From: Lachnospiraceae bacterium
GTDB taxonomy: Bacteria > Bacillota > Clostridia > Lachnospirales > Lachnospiraceae
DNA length: 64,000 bases
Direction of reading: 5' to 3'
Assembly (NCBI GenBank): GCA_015057365.1
Contig: SVEN01000001.1
Coordinates: 77,382 to 141,381 of the forward strand
Of the stretch, positions 52,952-62,210 are shown one piece after another. The stretch's first letter is position 1. Every line of letters begins with the position of its first letter. The notes beneath the pieces were generated by a model that saw nothing but the letters and a program-made list of their open reading frames with translations, did not search any database and was not told where the DNA came from. Made by a program: the position numbers and the translations under genes.

Positions 52952-52980
52952 TTGCATCATGCCGAAAGGTGTCGTATAAT
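52952..52980 (+). promoter_or_regulatory. promoter of the large activase-like gene
   Basis: TTGCAT (52952-52957) and TATAAT (52975-52980) with a 17-base spacer, 31 bases before the ATG. Confidence 0.75.
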
Positions 52981-53011
52981 AAATAGGTATGTTTAGAAAG
53001 GATTTTTTACT

Positions 53012-56000
53012 ATGGCTGAAAAAAAGAATTTTTATTCTCTTGGTATTGATATCGGTTCTACAACCGTAAAGATTGCAATTTTAGACCCGTCCGGTCTTGT
53101 TGTATTCTCTGATTATACAAGACACTTTGCCGACATTCAGGGCACTTTGGCAAACCTTTTGGAAAAAGCAAAGGAGCAGTTAGGTGAGCTGACCCTGCAT
53201 CCGGTCATTACCGGTTCCGGCGGTCTCACCATCGCAAAGCATTTGGATGTTCCGTTTGTGCAGGAAGTGGTAGCAGTTGCTACTTCCCTGGGCGACTATG
53301 CCCCGCAGACGGATGTTGCCATTGAGCTTGGCGGTGAGGATGCGAAGATTATTTACTTTACCGGCGGCGTAGAGCAGCGTATGAACGGTATTTGCGCAGG
53401 CGGTACCGGTTCCTTTATCGACCAGATGGCTTCTCTCCTTAAAACGGACGCTTCCGGTCTTAACGAGTATGCAAAGGATTATCAGGCCCTTTACCCGATT
53501 GCGGCCCGTTGCGGCGTATTCGCAAAGTCCGATATCCAACCGCTTATCAACGAAGGTGCAACCAAGCAGGATCTGGCAGCTTCCATTTTCCAGGCCGTGG
53601 TCAACCAGACCATCAGCGGCCTTGCCTGCGGTAAGCCGATTCGCGGTAATGTTGCATTCCTCGGCGGTCCGCTTCACTTCCTTACGGAGCTGAAGGCGGC
53701 CTTTATCCGCACACTTAATTTAACTCCGGCACAGGTTATCGCTCCGGAGCATTCTCACCTGTTTGCAGCCATCGGTTCCGCCATGAACGCAAAGGAAGAC
53801 GCTTCCGTGTCTCTTTCCGACATGACAGCCAGACTGCGTACCGGTATTAAGATGGAATTTGAGGTGACCCGTATGGAGCCTCTGTTTGACAACGAAGAAA
53901 GCTATCAGAAGTTCCTGACCCGCCACGATGCCCACACGGTGAAAAAGGCAGACCTTGCTTCCTACCGCGGAAAATGCTTCCTCGGTATTGATGCAGGCTC
54001 CACCACCACCAAAGCGGCTGTGGTCGGCGAAGACGGAACCTTATTATATTCCTTCTACAGCAACAATAACGGCAGTCCGTTAAAGACCACCATTAAGGCA
54101 GTGAAGGAGATTTATTCCTTACTTCCGGAAGGTGCAAAGATTGTCCGCTCCTGCTCCACCGGTTACGGTGAGGCTCTGATTAAGGCGGCTCTGATGTTAG
54201 ATGAAGGTGAGGTAGAAACCGTTGCCCACTACCATGCGGCAGCTTTCTTTGCGCCGGATGTGGACTGTATCCTCGACATCGGCGGTCAGGACATGAAGTG
54301 TATCAAGATTAAGAACTCTTCCGTAGACAGCGTGCAGTTAAACGAAGCCTGCTCCTCCGGTTGCGGTTCCTTTATCGAAACCTTCGCAAAGTCCTTAAAC
54401 TACGAGGTTGCGGACTTTGCTAAGATTGCATTGTTTGCGGAAAACCCGATTGACCTCGGTACCCGCTGTACCGTATTTATGAATTCCAAAGTAAAGCAGG
54501 CCCAGAAGGAAGGCGCTACCGTTGCGGACATTTCCGCAGGTCTTGCCTACTCCGTTATTAAGAATGCCCTTTACAAGGTAATCAAGATTTCCGACCCGAA
54601 GGACCTTGGTAAGAAGGTCGTGGTACAGGGCGGTACCTTCTATAACAACGCCGTACTTCGCAGTTTTGAGAAAATCTCCGGCTGTGAAGCAGTACGCCCG
54701 GATATCGCAGGTATCATGGGTGCCTTCGGTGCCGCACTCTTAGCCCGCGAGCACTACACCGGTCAGGAGACTACCCTCCTCACCCCGGCAGCTTTAAACG
54801 AGCTGAAATTCGAAACTACCATGACCCGTTGTAAAGGCTGTACCAACAGCTGTCTCCTTACCATCAACCGTTTCTCCGGCGACCGTCGTTTCATTTCCGG
54901 TAACCGCTGTGAAAAGGGCCTGGGTAAGGAAAAGAGCAACGCAGACATTCCGAACTTATTTGCCTATAAATTAAAGCGTTATTTCGACTACGCGCCGCTG
55001 TCCGAAACCCAGGCAAAGCGCGGTACCGTCGGCATCCCGCGTGTATTAAACCTGTATGAGAACTACCCGTTCTGGCACACCTTCTTTACAGAGTTAGGTT
55101 ACCGCGTGGTACTCTCCCCGTTATCCAGCCGTAAGATTTACGAAATGGGCATCGAATCCATTCCGAGTGAGTCCGAATGTTACCCGGCAAAGCTTGCCCA
55201 CGGTCACATTTCCTGGCTCATTAAGGAGGGGTGCAAGTTTATTTTCTATCCGTGTATTCCGTACGAGCGTAAGGAGTTCCCGGAGGCAGGTAACCACTAT
55301 AACTGCCCGATTGTTACCTCCTACGGCGAGAATATTAAAAATAACGTGGAAGAACTTCGTTCCGATGATATTACCTTTGCCAATCCGTTCCTGTCCTTAG
55401 AGACGAAGGAAATCGCTTCTAAGCGACTGGTACAGATTATGGCAGAGTACGGCATCCCGGCAGGCGAAGTCACCCTTGCCGCAGACAAGGCATGGGAGGA
55501 GCTGTCCGCAGCAAGACGTGACATGCAAAAGGCCGGCGAGGCTGCCCTTGACTATATTAAGAAAAACGGAAAGCTGGGTATTGTACTTGCCGGCAGACCG
55601 TATCATATCGATCCGGAAATCAATCACGGTATTCCGGAGCTTATCACCTCCTACGACGTAGCGGTATTGACCGAGGACTCCGTTTCCCATTTGGGCAAAG
55701 TAGATCGTCCGACCCTCGTTGTGGACCAGTGGATGTACCATTCCAGACTGTACGCAGCGGCATCATATGTCCGCACCCGTACGGATTTGGAGATTATTCA
55801 GTTAAATTCCTTCGGTTGCGGTCTGGACGCCGTAACCACCGACCAGGTCAGCGATATTTTGACCGCCTCCGGTAAGATTTACACCGTCCTTAAGATTGAC
55901 GAGGTAAATAACTTAGGTGCGGCACGTATCCGTATCCGTTCCTTACTTTCCGCTGTTGCGGACCGTAAGCGCAAGGGCATTGTACCGCATGAAGCGGACG

Positions 56001-57241
56001 CTGCACATCATCGTGTTGTTTTCACCGAGAAGATGAAGGAGGAGTATACTCTTCTGGCACCGCAGATGTCTCCGATTCATTTCCGTATGCTTGAGCCGGC
56101 GCTCCGTGCTCACGGCTATAAGGTAGATGTCCTTAACAACGACGGCAGACAGGCAGTAGACGTAGGTCTCAAATACGTAAACAACGACGCCTGCTATCCG
56201 TCCCTCATGGTAGTGGGCCAGATTATGGACGCATTACTTTCCGGCAAATACGATTTAAACAAGGTAGCGGTTATGATTACCCAGACCGGCGGCGGTTGTC
56301 GTGCTACCAACTACATCGGCTTTATCCGCCGTGCTCTTCAAAAGGCCGGCATGGGACATATTCCGGTAGTTTCCATCAGTACCTCCGGTATCGAGAAAAA
56401 CCCGGGACTGACCTACACCCCGAAGATGCTGATGGGCATTTTACAGGCAGTGATTTACGGAGACGTATTCATGCGCGTGCTGTACCGCATGCGTCCGTAC
56501 GAGTTGGAGAAAGGCTCCGCAAACGCCTTGTATGAAAAGTGGAATGCGATTTGTTGCGAAGCGGTAAAGAATCCGAAGATGTCCGAGTTTAAGAAAAACA
56601 TCCGTGGCATTATCCGCGACTTTGATGCTCTCCCAATTGACGAGACCTTAAAGAAGCCGCGTGTCGGTGTTGTAGGTGAGATTTTGGTTAAATTCCTTCC
56701 GGCTGCAAATAATTACTTAGTAGAGCTTCTGGAAGCGGAAGGCGCCGAAGCGGTAGTTCCGGATTTGTTAGACTTTTTGCACTACACCATGTACAATACC
56801 AACTTTAAGGCAGACTATCTCGGCAAGTCCAAAAAGAGTAAAAAGATAAACAACCTGATTTACTCCTTCCTTGAAAAATTCCGTGGCACTGCCAGAAAGG
56901 AACTGGAAGCAAGTAAACACTTTGTAGCCCCGCCTCGTATCGATACCTTGGCTAAATATGCGGAGGATATCGTATCCACCGGTAACCAGACCGGTGAGGG
57001 TTGGTTCCTTACCGCAGAGATGATCGAGCTCATCCATACCGGCGTACCGAACATCGTCTGCACCCAGCCGTTTGCCTGCCTGCCGAACCACGTAGTAGGT
57101 AAGGGTGTTATTAAGGAGCTTCGTCGCCGTCATCCGGAGAGTAACATCGTGGCCGTAGACTACGACCCGGGTGCTTCCGAAGTAAACCAGCTGAACCGTA
57201 TCAAGCTCATGCTCGCAACTGCGGTAAAGCAGATGAAGTAA
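53012..57241 (+). CDS. acyl-CoA dehydratase activase-like protein with two ASKHA heads
   Basis: A 1409-residue protein. Two BcrAD/HgdC-type ATPase domains come first: [11 protein letters not shown] (11-20) and [11 protein letters not shown] (324-334). Each keeps the two Cys that bind a [4Fe-4S] cluster in HgdC: Cys128 and Cys167, then Cys447 and Cys486. A Cys cluster CKGCTNSC (607, 610, 614) with Cys633 follows. The DUF2229-type part (from ~670) and a HgdB-like dehydratase-subunit C-terminus complete it. In classic systems activase and dehydratase are separate proteins. The reaction is unknown; reductive activation of a low-potential enzyme is the family role. AGAAAGGATTTTTTACT precedes the ATG. 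Confidence 0.93.
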   Translation: MAEKKNFYSLGIDIGSTTVKIAILDPSGLVVFSDYTRHFADIQGTLANLLEKAKEQLGELTLHPVITGSGGLTIAKHLDVPFVQEVVAVATSLGDYAPQTDVAIELGGEDAKIIYFTGGVEQRMNGICAGGTGSFIDQMASLLKTDASGLNEYAKDYQALYPIAARCGVFAKSDIQPLINEGATKQDLAASIFQAVVNQTISGLACGKPIRGNVAFLGGPLHFLTELKAAFIRTLNLTPAQVIAPEHSHLFAAIGSAMNAKEDASVSLSDMTARLRTGIKMEFEVTRMEPLFDNEESYQKFLTRHDAHTVKKADLASYRGKCFLGIDAGSTTTKAAVVGEDGTLLYSFYSNNNGSPLKTTIKAVKEIYSLLPEGAKIVRSCSTGYGEALIKAALMLDEGEVETVAHYHAAAFFAPDVDCILDIGGQDMKCIKIKNSSVDSVQLNEACSSGCGSFIETFAKSLNYEVADFAKIALFAENPIDLGTRCTVFMNSKVKQAQKEGATVADISAGLAYSVIKNALYKVIKISDPKDLGKKVVVQGGTFYNNAVLRSFEKISGCEAVRPDIAGIMGAFGAALLAREHYTGQETTLLTPAALNELKFETTMTRCKGCTNSCLLTINRFSGDRRFISGNRCEKGLGKEKSNADIPNLFAYKLKRYFDYAPLSETQAKRGTVGIPRVLNLYENYPFWHTFFTELGYRVVLSPLSSRKIYEMGIESIPSESECYPAKLAHGHISWLIKEGCKFIFYPCIPYERKEFPEAGNHYNCPIVTSYGENIKNNVEELRSDDITFANPFLSLETKEIASKRLVQIMAEYGIPAGEVTLAADKAWEELSAARRDMQKAGEAALDYIKKNGKLGIVLAGRPYHIDPEINHGIPELITSYDVAVLTEDSVSHLGKVDRPTLVVDQWMYHSRLYAAASYVRTRTDLEIIQLNSFGCGLDAVTTDQVSDILTASGKIYTVLKIDEVNNLGAARIRIRSLLSAVADRKRKGIVPHEADAAHHRVVFTEKMKEEYTLLAPQMSPIHFRMLEPALRAHGYKVDVLNNDGRQAVDVGLKYVNNDACYPSLMVVGQIMDALLSGKYDLNKVAVMITQTGGGCRATNYIGFIRRALQKAGMGHIPVVSISTSGIEKNPGLTYTPKMLMGILQAVIYGDVFMRVLYRMRPYELEKGSANALYEKWNAICCEAVKNPKMSEFKKNIRGIIRDFDALPIDETLKKPRVGVVGEILVKFLPAANNYLVELLEAEGAEAVVPDLLDFLHYTMYNTNFKADYLGKSKKSKKINNLIYSFLEKFRGTARKELEASKHFVAPPRIDTLAKYAEDIVSTGNQTGEGWFLTAEMIELIHTGVPNIVCTQPFACLPNHVVGKGVIKELRRRHPESNIVAVDYDPGASEVNQLNRIKLMLATAVKQMK

Positions 57242-57291
57242 TTATACGCAAGTATGTCGCCGAAGATTCGGCACTAAAATAACCCAAAAGA

Positions 57292-57362
57292 TAAGTATTG
57301 CCTCCTGATTTTGCACCGAAACCCCATCGAATTTCCCGTACAAAGTAGGAGGCATTTCTTTC
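57292..57362 (+). terminator. possible terminator after the activase-like gene
   Basis: TGCCTCC (57300-57306) and GGAGGCA (57349-57355) can pair across a 42-base loop, followed by TTTCTTTCC. A separate GCCGAA-GA-TTCGGC hairpin is at 57259-57272. Confidence 0.4.
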
Positions 57363-57434
57363 CATACGGATTTGTATGAACAACGTTCTGTGTATGAAAA
57401 ATACAGTTATCAGGTTCGAACAAGGAGGAACCAA

Positions 57435-58088
57435 ATGCAGTATATTATATCCTTTTTAGAAGGCATTATCACGTTTATCTCGCCCTGTCTTCTACCCATG
57501 ATACCGATTTACCTAACCTACTTTGCGGGCAGCGGGGAACGTACCACAAAGAAAACCGTCACCGGCGCTCTGGGCTTTGTCTCCGGCTTTACCATGGTCT
57601 TTGTCACCATGGGAGCTCTGGCCGGCAGCATCGGCAGCCTGTTTACCAAGCATCAGAACATCGTAAATATCGTTTGCGGACTGATTGTAATTTTCTTCGG
57701 TCTGAACTTTATGGGCGTGTTTAAACTCAATCTGTTCAAGGGCATGCAAAAGTCCGTCAACACCGACAACATGAACTTCTTTTCAGCGGTGCTGTTCGGT
57801 ATTGTATTCTCTCTGGGCTGGACACCGTGCGTGGGCGCATTCCTCGGCTCCGCGCTGATGATGGCTTCCCGTGAAGGACAAGCATTACAGGGCATCCTGA
57901 TGCTCCTGTGCTACTCTCTCGGCCTTGGGATTCCTTTTATCTTAAGCGCAGTGCTGATTGACAGCCTGAAAGGGGCGTTTACGTTCATTAAGAAACACTA
58001 CAAAATCATTAACTTTGTCAGCGGATGTCTGCTCATTGTTGTGGGTATTCTCATGGCAACCGGAACCCTCGGACGCATTCTTTTTTAA
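57435..58088 (+). CDS. ccdA: CcdA-family thiol-disulfide membrane transporter
   Basis: A 217-residue protein with six membrane helices. The redox Cys pair is split between ISPCLLPMIPIYLTYF near the N-terminus and GWTPCVGAFLGSALMMA in helix 4. These pass electrons from cytoplasmic thioredoxin to outer thiol proteins. AAGGAGGAACCAA before the ATG at 57435 sets the start. It lies nine bases before the TlpA-like gene, its likely acceptor. Confidence 0.94.
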   Translation: MQYIISFLEGIITFISPCLLPMIPIYLTYFAGSGERTTKKTVTGALGFVSGFTMVFVTMGALAGSIGSLFTKHQNIVNIVCGLIVIFFGLNFMGVFKLNLFKGMQKSVNTDNMNFFSAVLFGIVFSLGWTPCVGAFLGSALMMASREGQALQGILMLLCYSLGLGIPFILSAVLIDSLKGAFTFIKKHYKIINFVSGCLLIVVGILMATGTLGRILF

Positions 58089-58097
58089 GGAGGCACT

Positions 58098-58826
58098 ATG
58101 GAAAATAAAAAGACTTTGATTATCGTATCCGTTCTGTTAGTCGTTCTTATCGGTGGCGCATCTTTCTTATACGCAAAGTTGGGAGATAACAAGAAGCCGG
58201 ATAATTTGCTGATACAGAACGGCGCCAACAACACATCCGATAACGCTACCGCTACACCGGAAGTTTCTACAAACGATACCGAGAACAACTCCAATGAATC
58301 AACCACCGCTCCGGGAACTTCCTCCGAAAGCAACAATTCTTCTTCCGACGGCAGCGGAACCGGCACCGGAAACAACTCTGGCGACACAACCACCGATGAG
58401 AATGCCCCGTTCATGGCACCGGACTTTACCGTTTACGACCGTGATGGCAACACCGTCCGTTTGTCGGATTTTCGCGGAAAGCCTGTGGTATTAAACTTCT
58501 GGGCCAGCTGGTGCGGTCCATGTAAAAGGGAGATGCCGGACTTTGAAGAAGTCTACAACGAATATAAAGAGGATATTCACTTTGTCATGGTAAACTTAAC
58601 CGACGGAGCTCAGGAAACCATGAAAACCGCTACCACCTTTTTAGATGGCAGCGGCTATACCTTCCCTGTGTATTATGATAAAGATACCGACGCCGCCTAC
58701 ACCTATCAGGTATACGGCATCCCGGTGACCTACTTTATCAACGCCGAAGGACATCTGATTGCCCAAGGCAGCAGTGCACTGGATGCTGAGACGATAAAGC
58801 GCGGAATTGAAATGATACTGGAATAA
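58098..58826 (+). CDS. TlpA/ResA-like membrane-anchored thioredoxin
   Basis: A 242-residue protein. An N-terminal membrane helix ([20 protein letters not shown]) is followed by a Ser/Thr/Asn-rich linker (about 30-105) and a thioredoxin-fold domain with [18 protein letters not shown] (CxxC) and the cis-Pro in GIPVTYF. It reduces extracytoplasmic disulfides with electrons from the CcdA encoded just upstream. TAAGGAGGCACT precedes the ATG. Confidence 0.94.
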   Translation: MENKKTLIIVSVLLVVLIGGASFLYAKLGDNKKPDNLLIQNGANNTSDNATATPEVSTNDTENNSNESTTAPGTSSESNNSSSDGSGTGTGNNSGDTTTDENAPFMAPDFTVYDRDGNTVRLSDFRGKPVVLNFWASWCGPCKREMPDFEEVYNEYKEDIHFVMVNLTDGAQETMKTATTFLDGSGYTFPVYYDKDTDAAYTYQVYGIPVTYFINAEGHLIAQGSSALDAETIKRGIEMILE

Positions 58827-58832
58827 AAAGTA

Positions 58833-58877
58833 GCGTAGACTGTAATCATTTAAGCTCACAGTCTACGCCATTTCTTT
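58833..58877. terminator. bidirectional terminator after ccdA-tlpA
   Basis: GCGTAGACTGT and ACAGTCTACGC form an 11-bp perfect stem; the plus strand continues CATTTCTTTTC and the minus strand ACTTTTTATT. Confidence 0.88.
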
Positions 58878-58878
58878 T

Positions 58879-59814
58879 CTACGAATTCTTGATTTGTTCG
58901 ATTCTCTGAAGAGGATATACGCTCTCCAGTTCCATATTGTAGCCGTGTTCCTCCAGCCATACAAGGATTTCTTCGAATTGCTTAATGGCCTTTTCCTTCT
59001 CTCCCATAGTAGCATACATCTCCGCTTTGGAGAATAAATGAGAAATACTGGTAGAATCCTTTGGAACCTTATCCCAATAGGAAATGGCTTCCTCATAACG
59101 TCCCAGCATGGCACATAAGTCCCCTGCATCTGTAGATACCCATTCCACTCCAAGCTCTTCATCCGGAACCGTAAGTGCAATCTCTATCTCCTTCCATGCT
59201 TCCTCTAACCGACCGGCTCCTTCCAGCGCCTGCGCATGGTATACGTGGGTCCAACGGGCATTCGGCTCCTCTTCACACCACTTTCTACTCTCAGCAATGG
59301 CATCCTCCGTACGTCCAAGAGCAATCAAATATTGCACAAGGTCACGATGAGCGGCAAACCAGGAGTCCCCACGCTGTTCTTTTCCTTCTTCCAACGCCCG
59401 TCTGTAATAGCGCATCGCAAGCTCTCTGTCTTTATACATCCGTATTCTGTGAAGTGCGGCATAATCCAGATAATCTTGTATGTTCGCTTTTCCTGTCATA
59501 ATCACTTCACGATAAGCTTCCTCCGCACGCCGGAAGTCCTCATCCGTTCCGTTTTCGTCTTCATAAATGGCATACAACTCCATTCTTTCTGTTCCGTAGC
59601 CCGGATACTTTCTTTTCGGTACGCCCTGAAACAAACTGTCAATGGTCACCCCGAAGCACTCCGCCAATGCCGGCAACAAGGAAATATCAGGGGAAGTGAT
59701 TCCCTGCTCCCACTTTGATACCGCCTGTGCCGATACACCCAACAATTCACCAAGTGCTTCCTGAGATAAACGCTTCTGCAACCGAAGCGTTTTAATGTTT
59801 TCATTCATTGTCAT
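58879..59814 (-). CDS. XRE-family HTH regulator with TPR-like domain
   Basis: A 311-residue protein. Residues 5-65 form the HTH (LRLQKRLSQEALGELLGVSAQAVSKWEQGITSPD). The rest is a series of helical pairs of TPR type (EDFRRAEEAYREVI, DRELAMRYYRRALEEG, RTEDAIAESRKWCEEEP, GRLEEAWKEIEIAL, GRYEEAISYWDKV, EKEKAIKQFEEILVWLEEHG). Such proteins often respond to peptides or protein partners. AAAGGAGTCATACCC precedes the ATG. Target unknown. Confidence 0.92.
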   Translation of the reverse strand: MTMNENIKTLRLQKRLSQEALGELLGVSAQAVSKWEQGITSPDISLLPALAECFGVTIDSLFQGVPKRKYPGYGTERMELYAIYEDENGTDEDFRRAEEAYREVIMTGKANIQDYLDYAALHRIRMYKDRELAMRYYRRALEEGKEQRGDSWFAAHRDLVQYLIALGRTEDAIAESRKWCEEEPNARWTHVYHAQALEGAGRLEEAWKEIEIALTVPDEELGVEWVSTDAGDLCAMLGRYEEAISYWDKVPKDSTSISHLFSKAEMYATMGEKEKAIKQFEEILVWLEEHGYNMELESVYPLQRIEQIKNS

Positions 59815-59937
59815 GGGTATGACTCCTTTCTGCTTTTGATGAATTCAGTGTAGCATTCCTTTTCCGGAATCAGAAGCGAACAAATGGATTGTGTTTTCTT
59901 CAACCGTAGGTTGTAAACGAACCTTTTGCTTTTTTTC

Positions 59938-60540
59938 CTATTCGCCTCCGCCAACCTGTTCTGCGCTCTCCTTTGCCATCCTCCACACCGGTGCAAAATA
60001 GGTCTGATAGAACACCGCTTCCTCGCTGTCCGGCTGTTTAACGATACCGTTATCCACCAGTTTCCGGGCTATATATTCATACAAATCCCGAATCCGTTCC
60101 GGCGCCACCTTCTCATAGGAAATCACTTCCAGTTTTCCTTCCTGTTCGTACTTCATCAGTTCCTCGTACACATCCGGTATAAAACGCACCTCTGCAATCC
60201 CGGCGTCTTTCGGGCTATACCACATATCCTCCCAGCCATCTACCTTTACAAAGTCATCCGTATGATGAATGCAATACAAATATCCGGATACGCCCTGATA
60301 AAAGGCCTTTAACTGCCCTTGGAACTGCTCCTCATAATACACCTTCCCATTCTTTATAAAACAAGTCACATACTTTCCGGTTCTCTTATTATGTATCGCA
60401 TCCCAAATATAAAAAAGGGCGTATGCCGGATTAGCCGTCAAATACACCACCTTTGTGTCTTCGGTTCCATGTAGCTTTGATGTTGCATGTAATGTCTCGA
60501 TGCCGGAGGCAAAAGAACCGTGAAATAAGTAATTTGTCAT
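59938..60540 (-). CDS. protein of unknown function (ART-like N-terminus)
   Basis: A 200-residue soluble protein. The start NYLFHGSFASGIETL and VVYLTANPAYALFYIWD recall the beta strands of ADP-ribosyltransferase-type folds, where an H-x-G or Y-x-G opens the NAD site; the catalytic Glu cannot be assigned. The second half is helical. TGGGAGGAAACAAA before the ATG at 60540 sets the start. It is divergent from hicAB. The ART idea is weak. Confidence 0.65.
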   Translation of the reverse strand: MTNYLFHGSFASGIETLHATSKLHGTEDTKVVYLTANPAYALFYIWDAIHNKRTGKYVTCFIKNGKVYYEEQFQGQLKAFYQGVSGYLYCIHHTDDFVKVDGWEDMWYSPKDAGIAEVRFIPDVYEELMKYEQEGKLEVISYEKVAPERIRDLYEYIARKLVDNGIVKQPDSEEAVFYQTYFAPVWRMAKESAEQVGGGE

Positions 60541-60583
60541 TTTGTTTCCTCCCAATCAATTATTGTTTCTATATTCTCCGCTC

Positions 60584-60612
60584 TTGACATACGTATTAAT
60601 ACGTATTAATAT
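60584..60612 (+). promoter_or_regulatory. hicAB promoter with overlapping palindromic operators
   Basis: TTGACA (60584-60589) and TAATAT (60607-60612) with a 17-base spacer. Between them is a 10-bp tandem repeat ACGTATTAAT (60591-60610) that gives two overlapping palindromes: ACGTATTAATACGT and ATTAATACGTATTAAT. This is a likely site for HicB autorepression. Confidence 0.75.
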
Positions 60613-60645
60613 AATAATAGAACAAAGAAAGGAGAACCGTATTCT

Positions 60646-61023
60646 ATGCCGCTTACACCAAAGAAAATGATTTCTCTCTTGCAGAAAAATCATTTTGTCA
60701 TTGTTAGCCAAAACGGTTCTCATGTAAAACTGAACAACCCCGAAACAGGCGTTCAAGTTATTGTTCCTCTCCATTGCAAAGACTTGAAAAAAGGTTTAGA
60801 ACATGCTATTTTACGCCAAGCAGGATTAAAAAAACTCACTACTCAAGGAGGTACACATGAACACACTCTTCTACTTTGCGTTATTTCATACAGCCCCGGA
60901 AGGCGGCTTCTGGGTATCCTTCCCGGATTTTCCGGAATGCTTCACCCAAGGAGAAACTTTAGAAGAAACCTATGCCATGGCAGTAGATGCCTTAGGCCTT
61001 TGCGTTTCAGAATACACCTCTAA
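60646..61023 (+). CDS. hicA: HicA-family mRNA interferase toxin, frame extended into hicB
   Basis: A 125-codon frame. The first ~63 residues are a normal HicA: PLTPKKMISLLQKNHFVIV, the catalytic His in QNGSHVKLNNP, VPLHCKDLKKGLEHAILRQAGL. HicA toxins usually end there. Here the frame continues past a run of seven A (about 60827-60833) for another 60 residues, overlapping hicB by 167 bases, and the extension is low-complexity Arg-rich like an out-of-frame translation. One extra A in the run would end the protein at the TGA overlapping the hicB ATG. AAAGGAGAACCGTATTCT precedes the ATG. HicA cleaves mRNA when free of HicB. Confidence 0.85.
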   Translation: MPLTPKKMISLLQKNHFVIVSQNGSHVKLNNPETGVQVIVPLHCKDLKKGLEHAILRQAGLKKLTTQGGTHEHTLLLCVISYSPGRRLLGILPGFSGMLHPRRNFRRNLCHGSRCLRPLRFRIHL

Positions 61024-61249
61024 AGACCTCCCAAAGGCTTCACTCCCGACCGATATCACTGTACCGGAAGGGGCTACCCTTGCCCTTGTCTCCCTTGACT
61101 TAGCGGCCTACCGCCGCAAGCACAACACCAAAGCGGTAAAGAAAACCTTAAGCATCCCTGAGTGGTTAAACGAAGAAGCCCTGGCTCTTGGAATTAACTT
61201 CTCTCAGGTGTTACAGGAGGCACTGCTCCAAAAAATCAGCCAAAGCTAA
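60857..61249 (+). CDS. hicB: HicB-family antitoxin
   Basis: A 130-residue antitoxin. The N-terminal partially degraded RNase H-like HicB domain shows GGFWVSFPDFPECFTQGETLEE and AVDALGLCVSEY. The C-terminal ~45 residues (KTLSIPEWLNEEALALGINFSQVLQEAL) form a ribbon-helix-helix or similar DNA-binding region. CAAGGAGGTACAC before the ATG sets the start, inside the hicA frame. It should neutralise HicA and repress the promoter at 60584-60612. Confidence 0.93.
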   Translation: MNTLFYFALFHTAPEGGFWVSFPDFPECFTQGETLEETYAMAVDALGLCVSEYTSKDLPKASLPTDITVPEGATLALVSLDLAAYRRKHNTKAVKKTLSIPEWLNEEALALGINFSQVLQEALLQKISQS

Positions 61250-61485
61250 TTGGTAAGTGTACACACTACCTCTTCGCCGAACAGTTCCAGTGTATACTCA
61301 TTTCTGCCCGTAACAGGATGCTTATAAACCCGATAAGAGTAACCGGAGCACACATAAGTCCCCTCCTCCTGTACGCTACAAAACACCGGCTCTCCCTGAA
61401 GTTTCACTCTGCAATAGTCCACGGCAAACCCAAACATCCACAAGCCTAATAACGGCCACGCAATCCGACTTGTAAACTTACTCAT
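61246..61485 (-). CDS. small single-helix protein, paralogue of the gene at 49272-49517
   Basis: A 79-residue protein with one N-terminal helix (IAWPLLGLWMFGFAVDY) and an outer part that aligns with the protein at 49272-49517: PVFC, SGYSYRVYKHPVTGRNEY, ELFG and a TN end. GGAGGTGTGTT before the ATG at 61485 sets the start; an ATG five codons upstream overlaps that site. Its 3' end overlaps the hicB stop tail-to-tail by four bases. Function unknown. Confidence 0.7.
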   Translation of the reverse strand: MSKFTSRIAWPLLGLWMFGFAVDYCRVKLQGEPVFCSVQEEGTYVCSGYSYRVYKHPVTGRNEYTLELFGEEVVCTLTN

Positions 61486-61526
61486 AACACACCTCCGCAT
61501 CTCCTAATATACTTCGTTTTTACACC

Positions 61527-62201
61527 TTACACATCCTCAATTTGCCAATCGATCGGAGCCAATCCGTTCTCCTCCAAAAACGCATTGGCTTGAGAAAAGT
61601 GCTTACACCCAAAGAAGCCTCTGTGGGCAGATAGCGGACTCGGGTGCGGTGCGGTAAATACCTTATGCTTCGGATTATCTAACATACTCATCTTGCTCTG
61701 GGCCGGACGTCCCCAAAGAAGGTACGCAATGGGCCGGTCCTCGGCGTTTACAGCCCGGATAATGGCGTCGGTAAACTGCTCCCAGCCCTTTCCCTGATGG
61801 GAGTTCGCCTGATGGGCACGGACGGTCAGCACCGTATTCAGAAGCAGAACGCCCTGCTCAGCCCACTTTACCAGATACCCGTTGTTCGGAATCTTACATC
61901 CTAAATCACTCTGCAGTTCCTTGTAGATATTCACCAAAGACGGCGGAATCTCCACCTCCGGACGCACAGAAAAGCAAAGCCCATGGGCCTGTCCCACATT
62001 GTGATACGGGTCCTGTCCGATGATAACCACCTTTACCTTGGAAAGCGGCGTTAAGTGAAGCGCCGAAAAAATCTCATCCGACGGTGGAAATACCGCCACC
62101 TTGGAATACTCTTCCTTTACAAACTTGTATAACTCCGCATAATACGGCTTCTTAAACTCGGCATTTACTGCCGGCAACCAATCGTTATCAATTGCAGCCA
62201 T
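61527..62201 (-). CDS. ung: uracil-DNA glycosylase
   Basis: A 224-residue family 1 enzyme that removes uracil from DNA. The water-activating loop is VVIIGQDPYHNVGQAHGLCFSV, the Leu-intercalation loop HPSPLSAHRGFFGC, and LLLNTVLTVRAHQANSH the uracil-binding strand. TAGGAGGAGTTT precedes the ATG, straddling the rho stop. It follows rho by nine bases, so both share a transcript. Confidence 0.97.
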   Translation of the reverse strand: MAAIDNDWLPAVNAEFKKPYYAELYKFVKEEYSKVAVFPPSDEIFSALHLTPLSKVKVVIIGQDPYHNVGQAHGLCFSVRPEVEIPPSLVNIYKELQSDLGCKIPNNGYLVKWAEQGVLLLNTVLTVRAHQANSHQGKGWEQFTDAIIRAVNAEDRPIAYLLWGRPAQSKMSMLDNPKHKVFTAPHPSPLSAHRGFFGCKHFSQANAFLEENGLAPIDWQIEDV

Positions 62202-62210
62202 AAACTCCTC

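Noticed and set aside
60556-60774. 72-codon minus-strand frame opposite the start of hicA
   Set aside because: It covers the hicAB promoter and HicA catalytic region and has no ribosome site.
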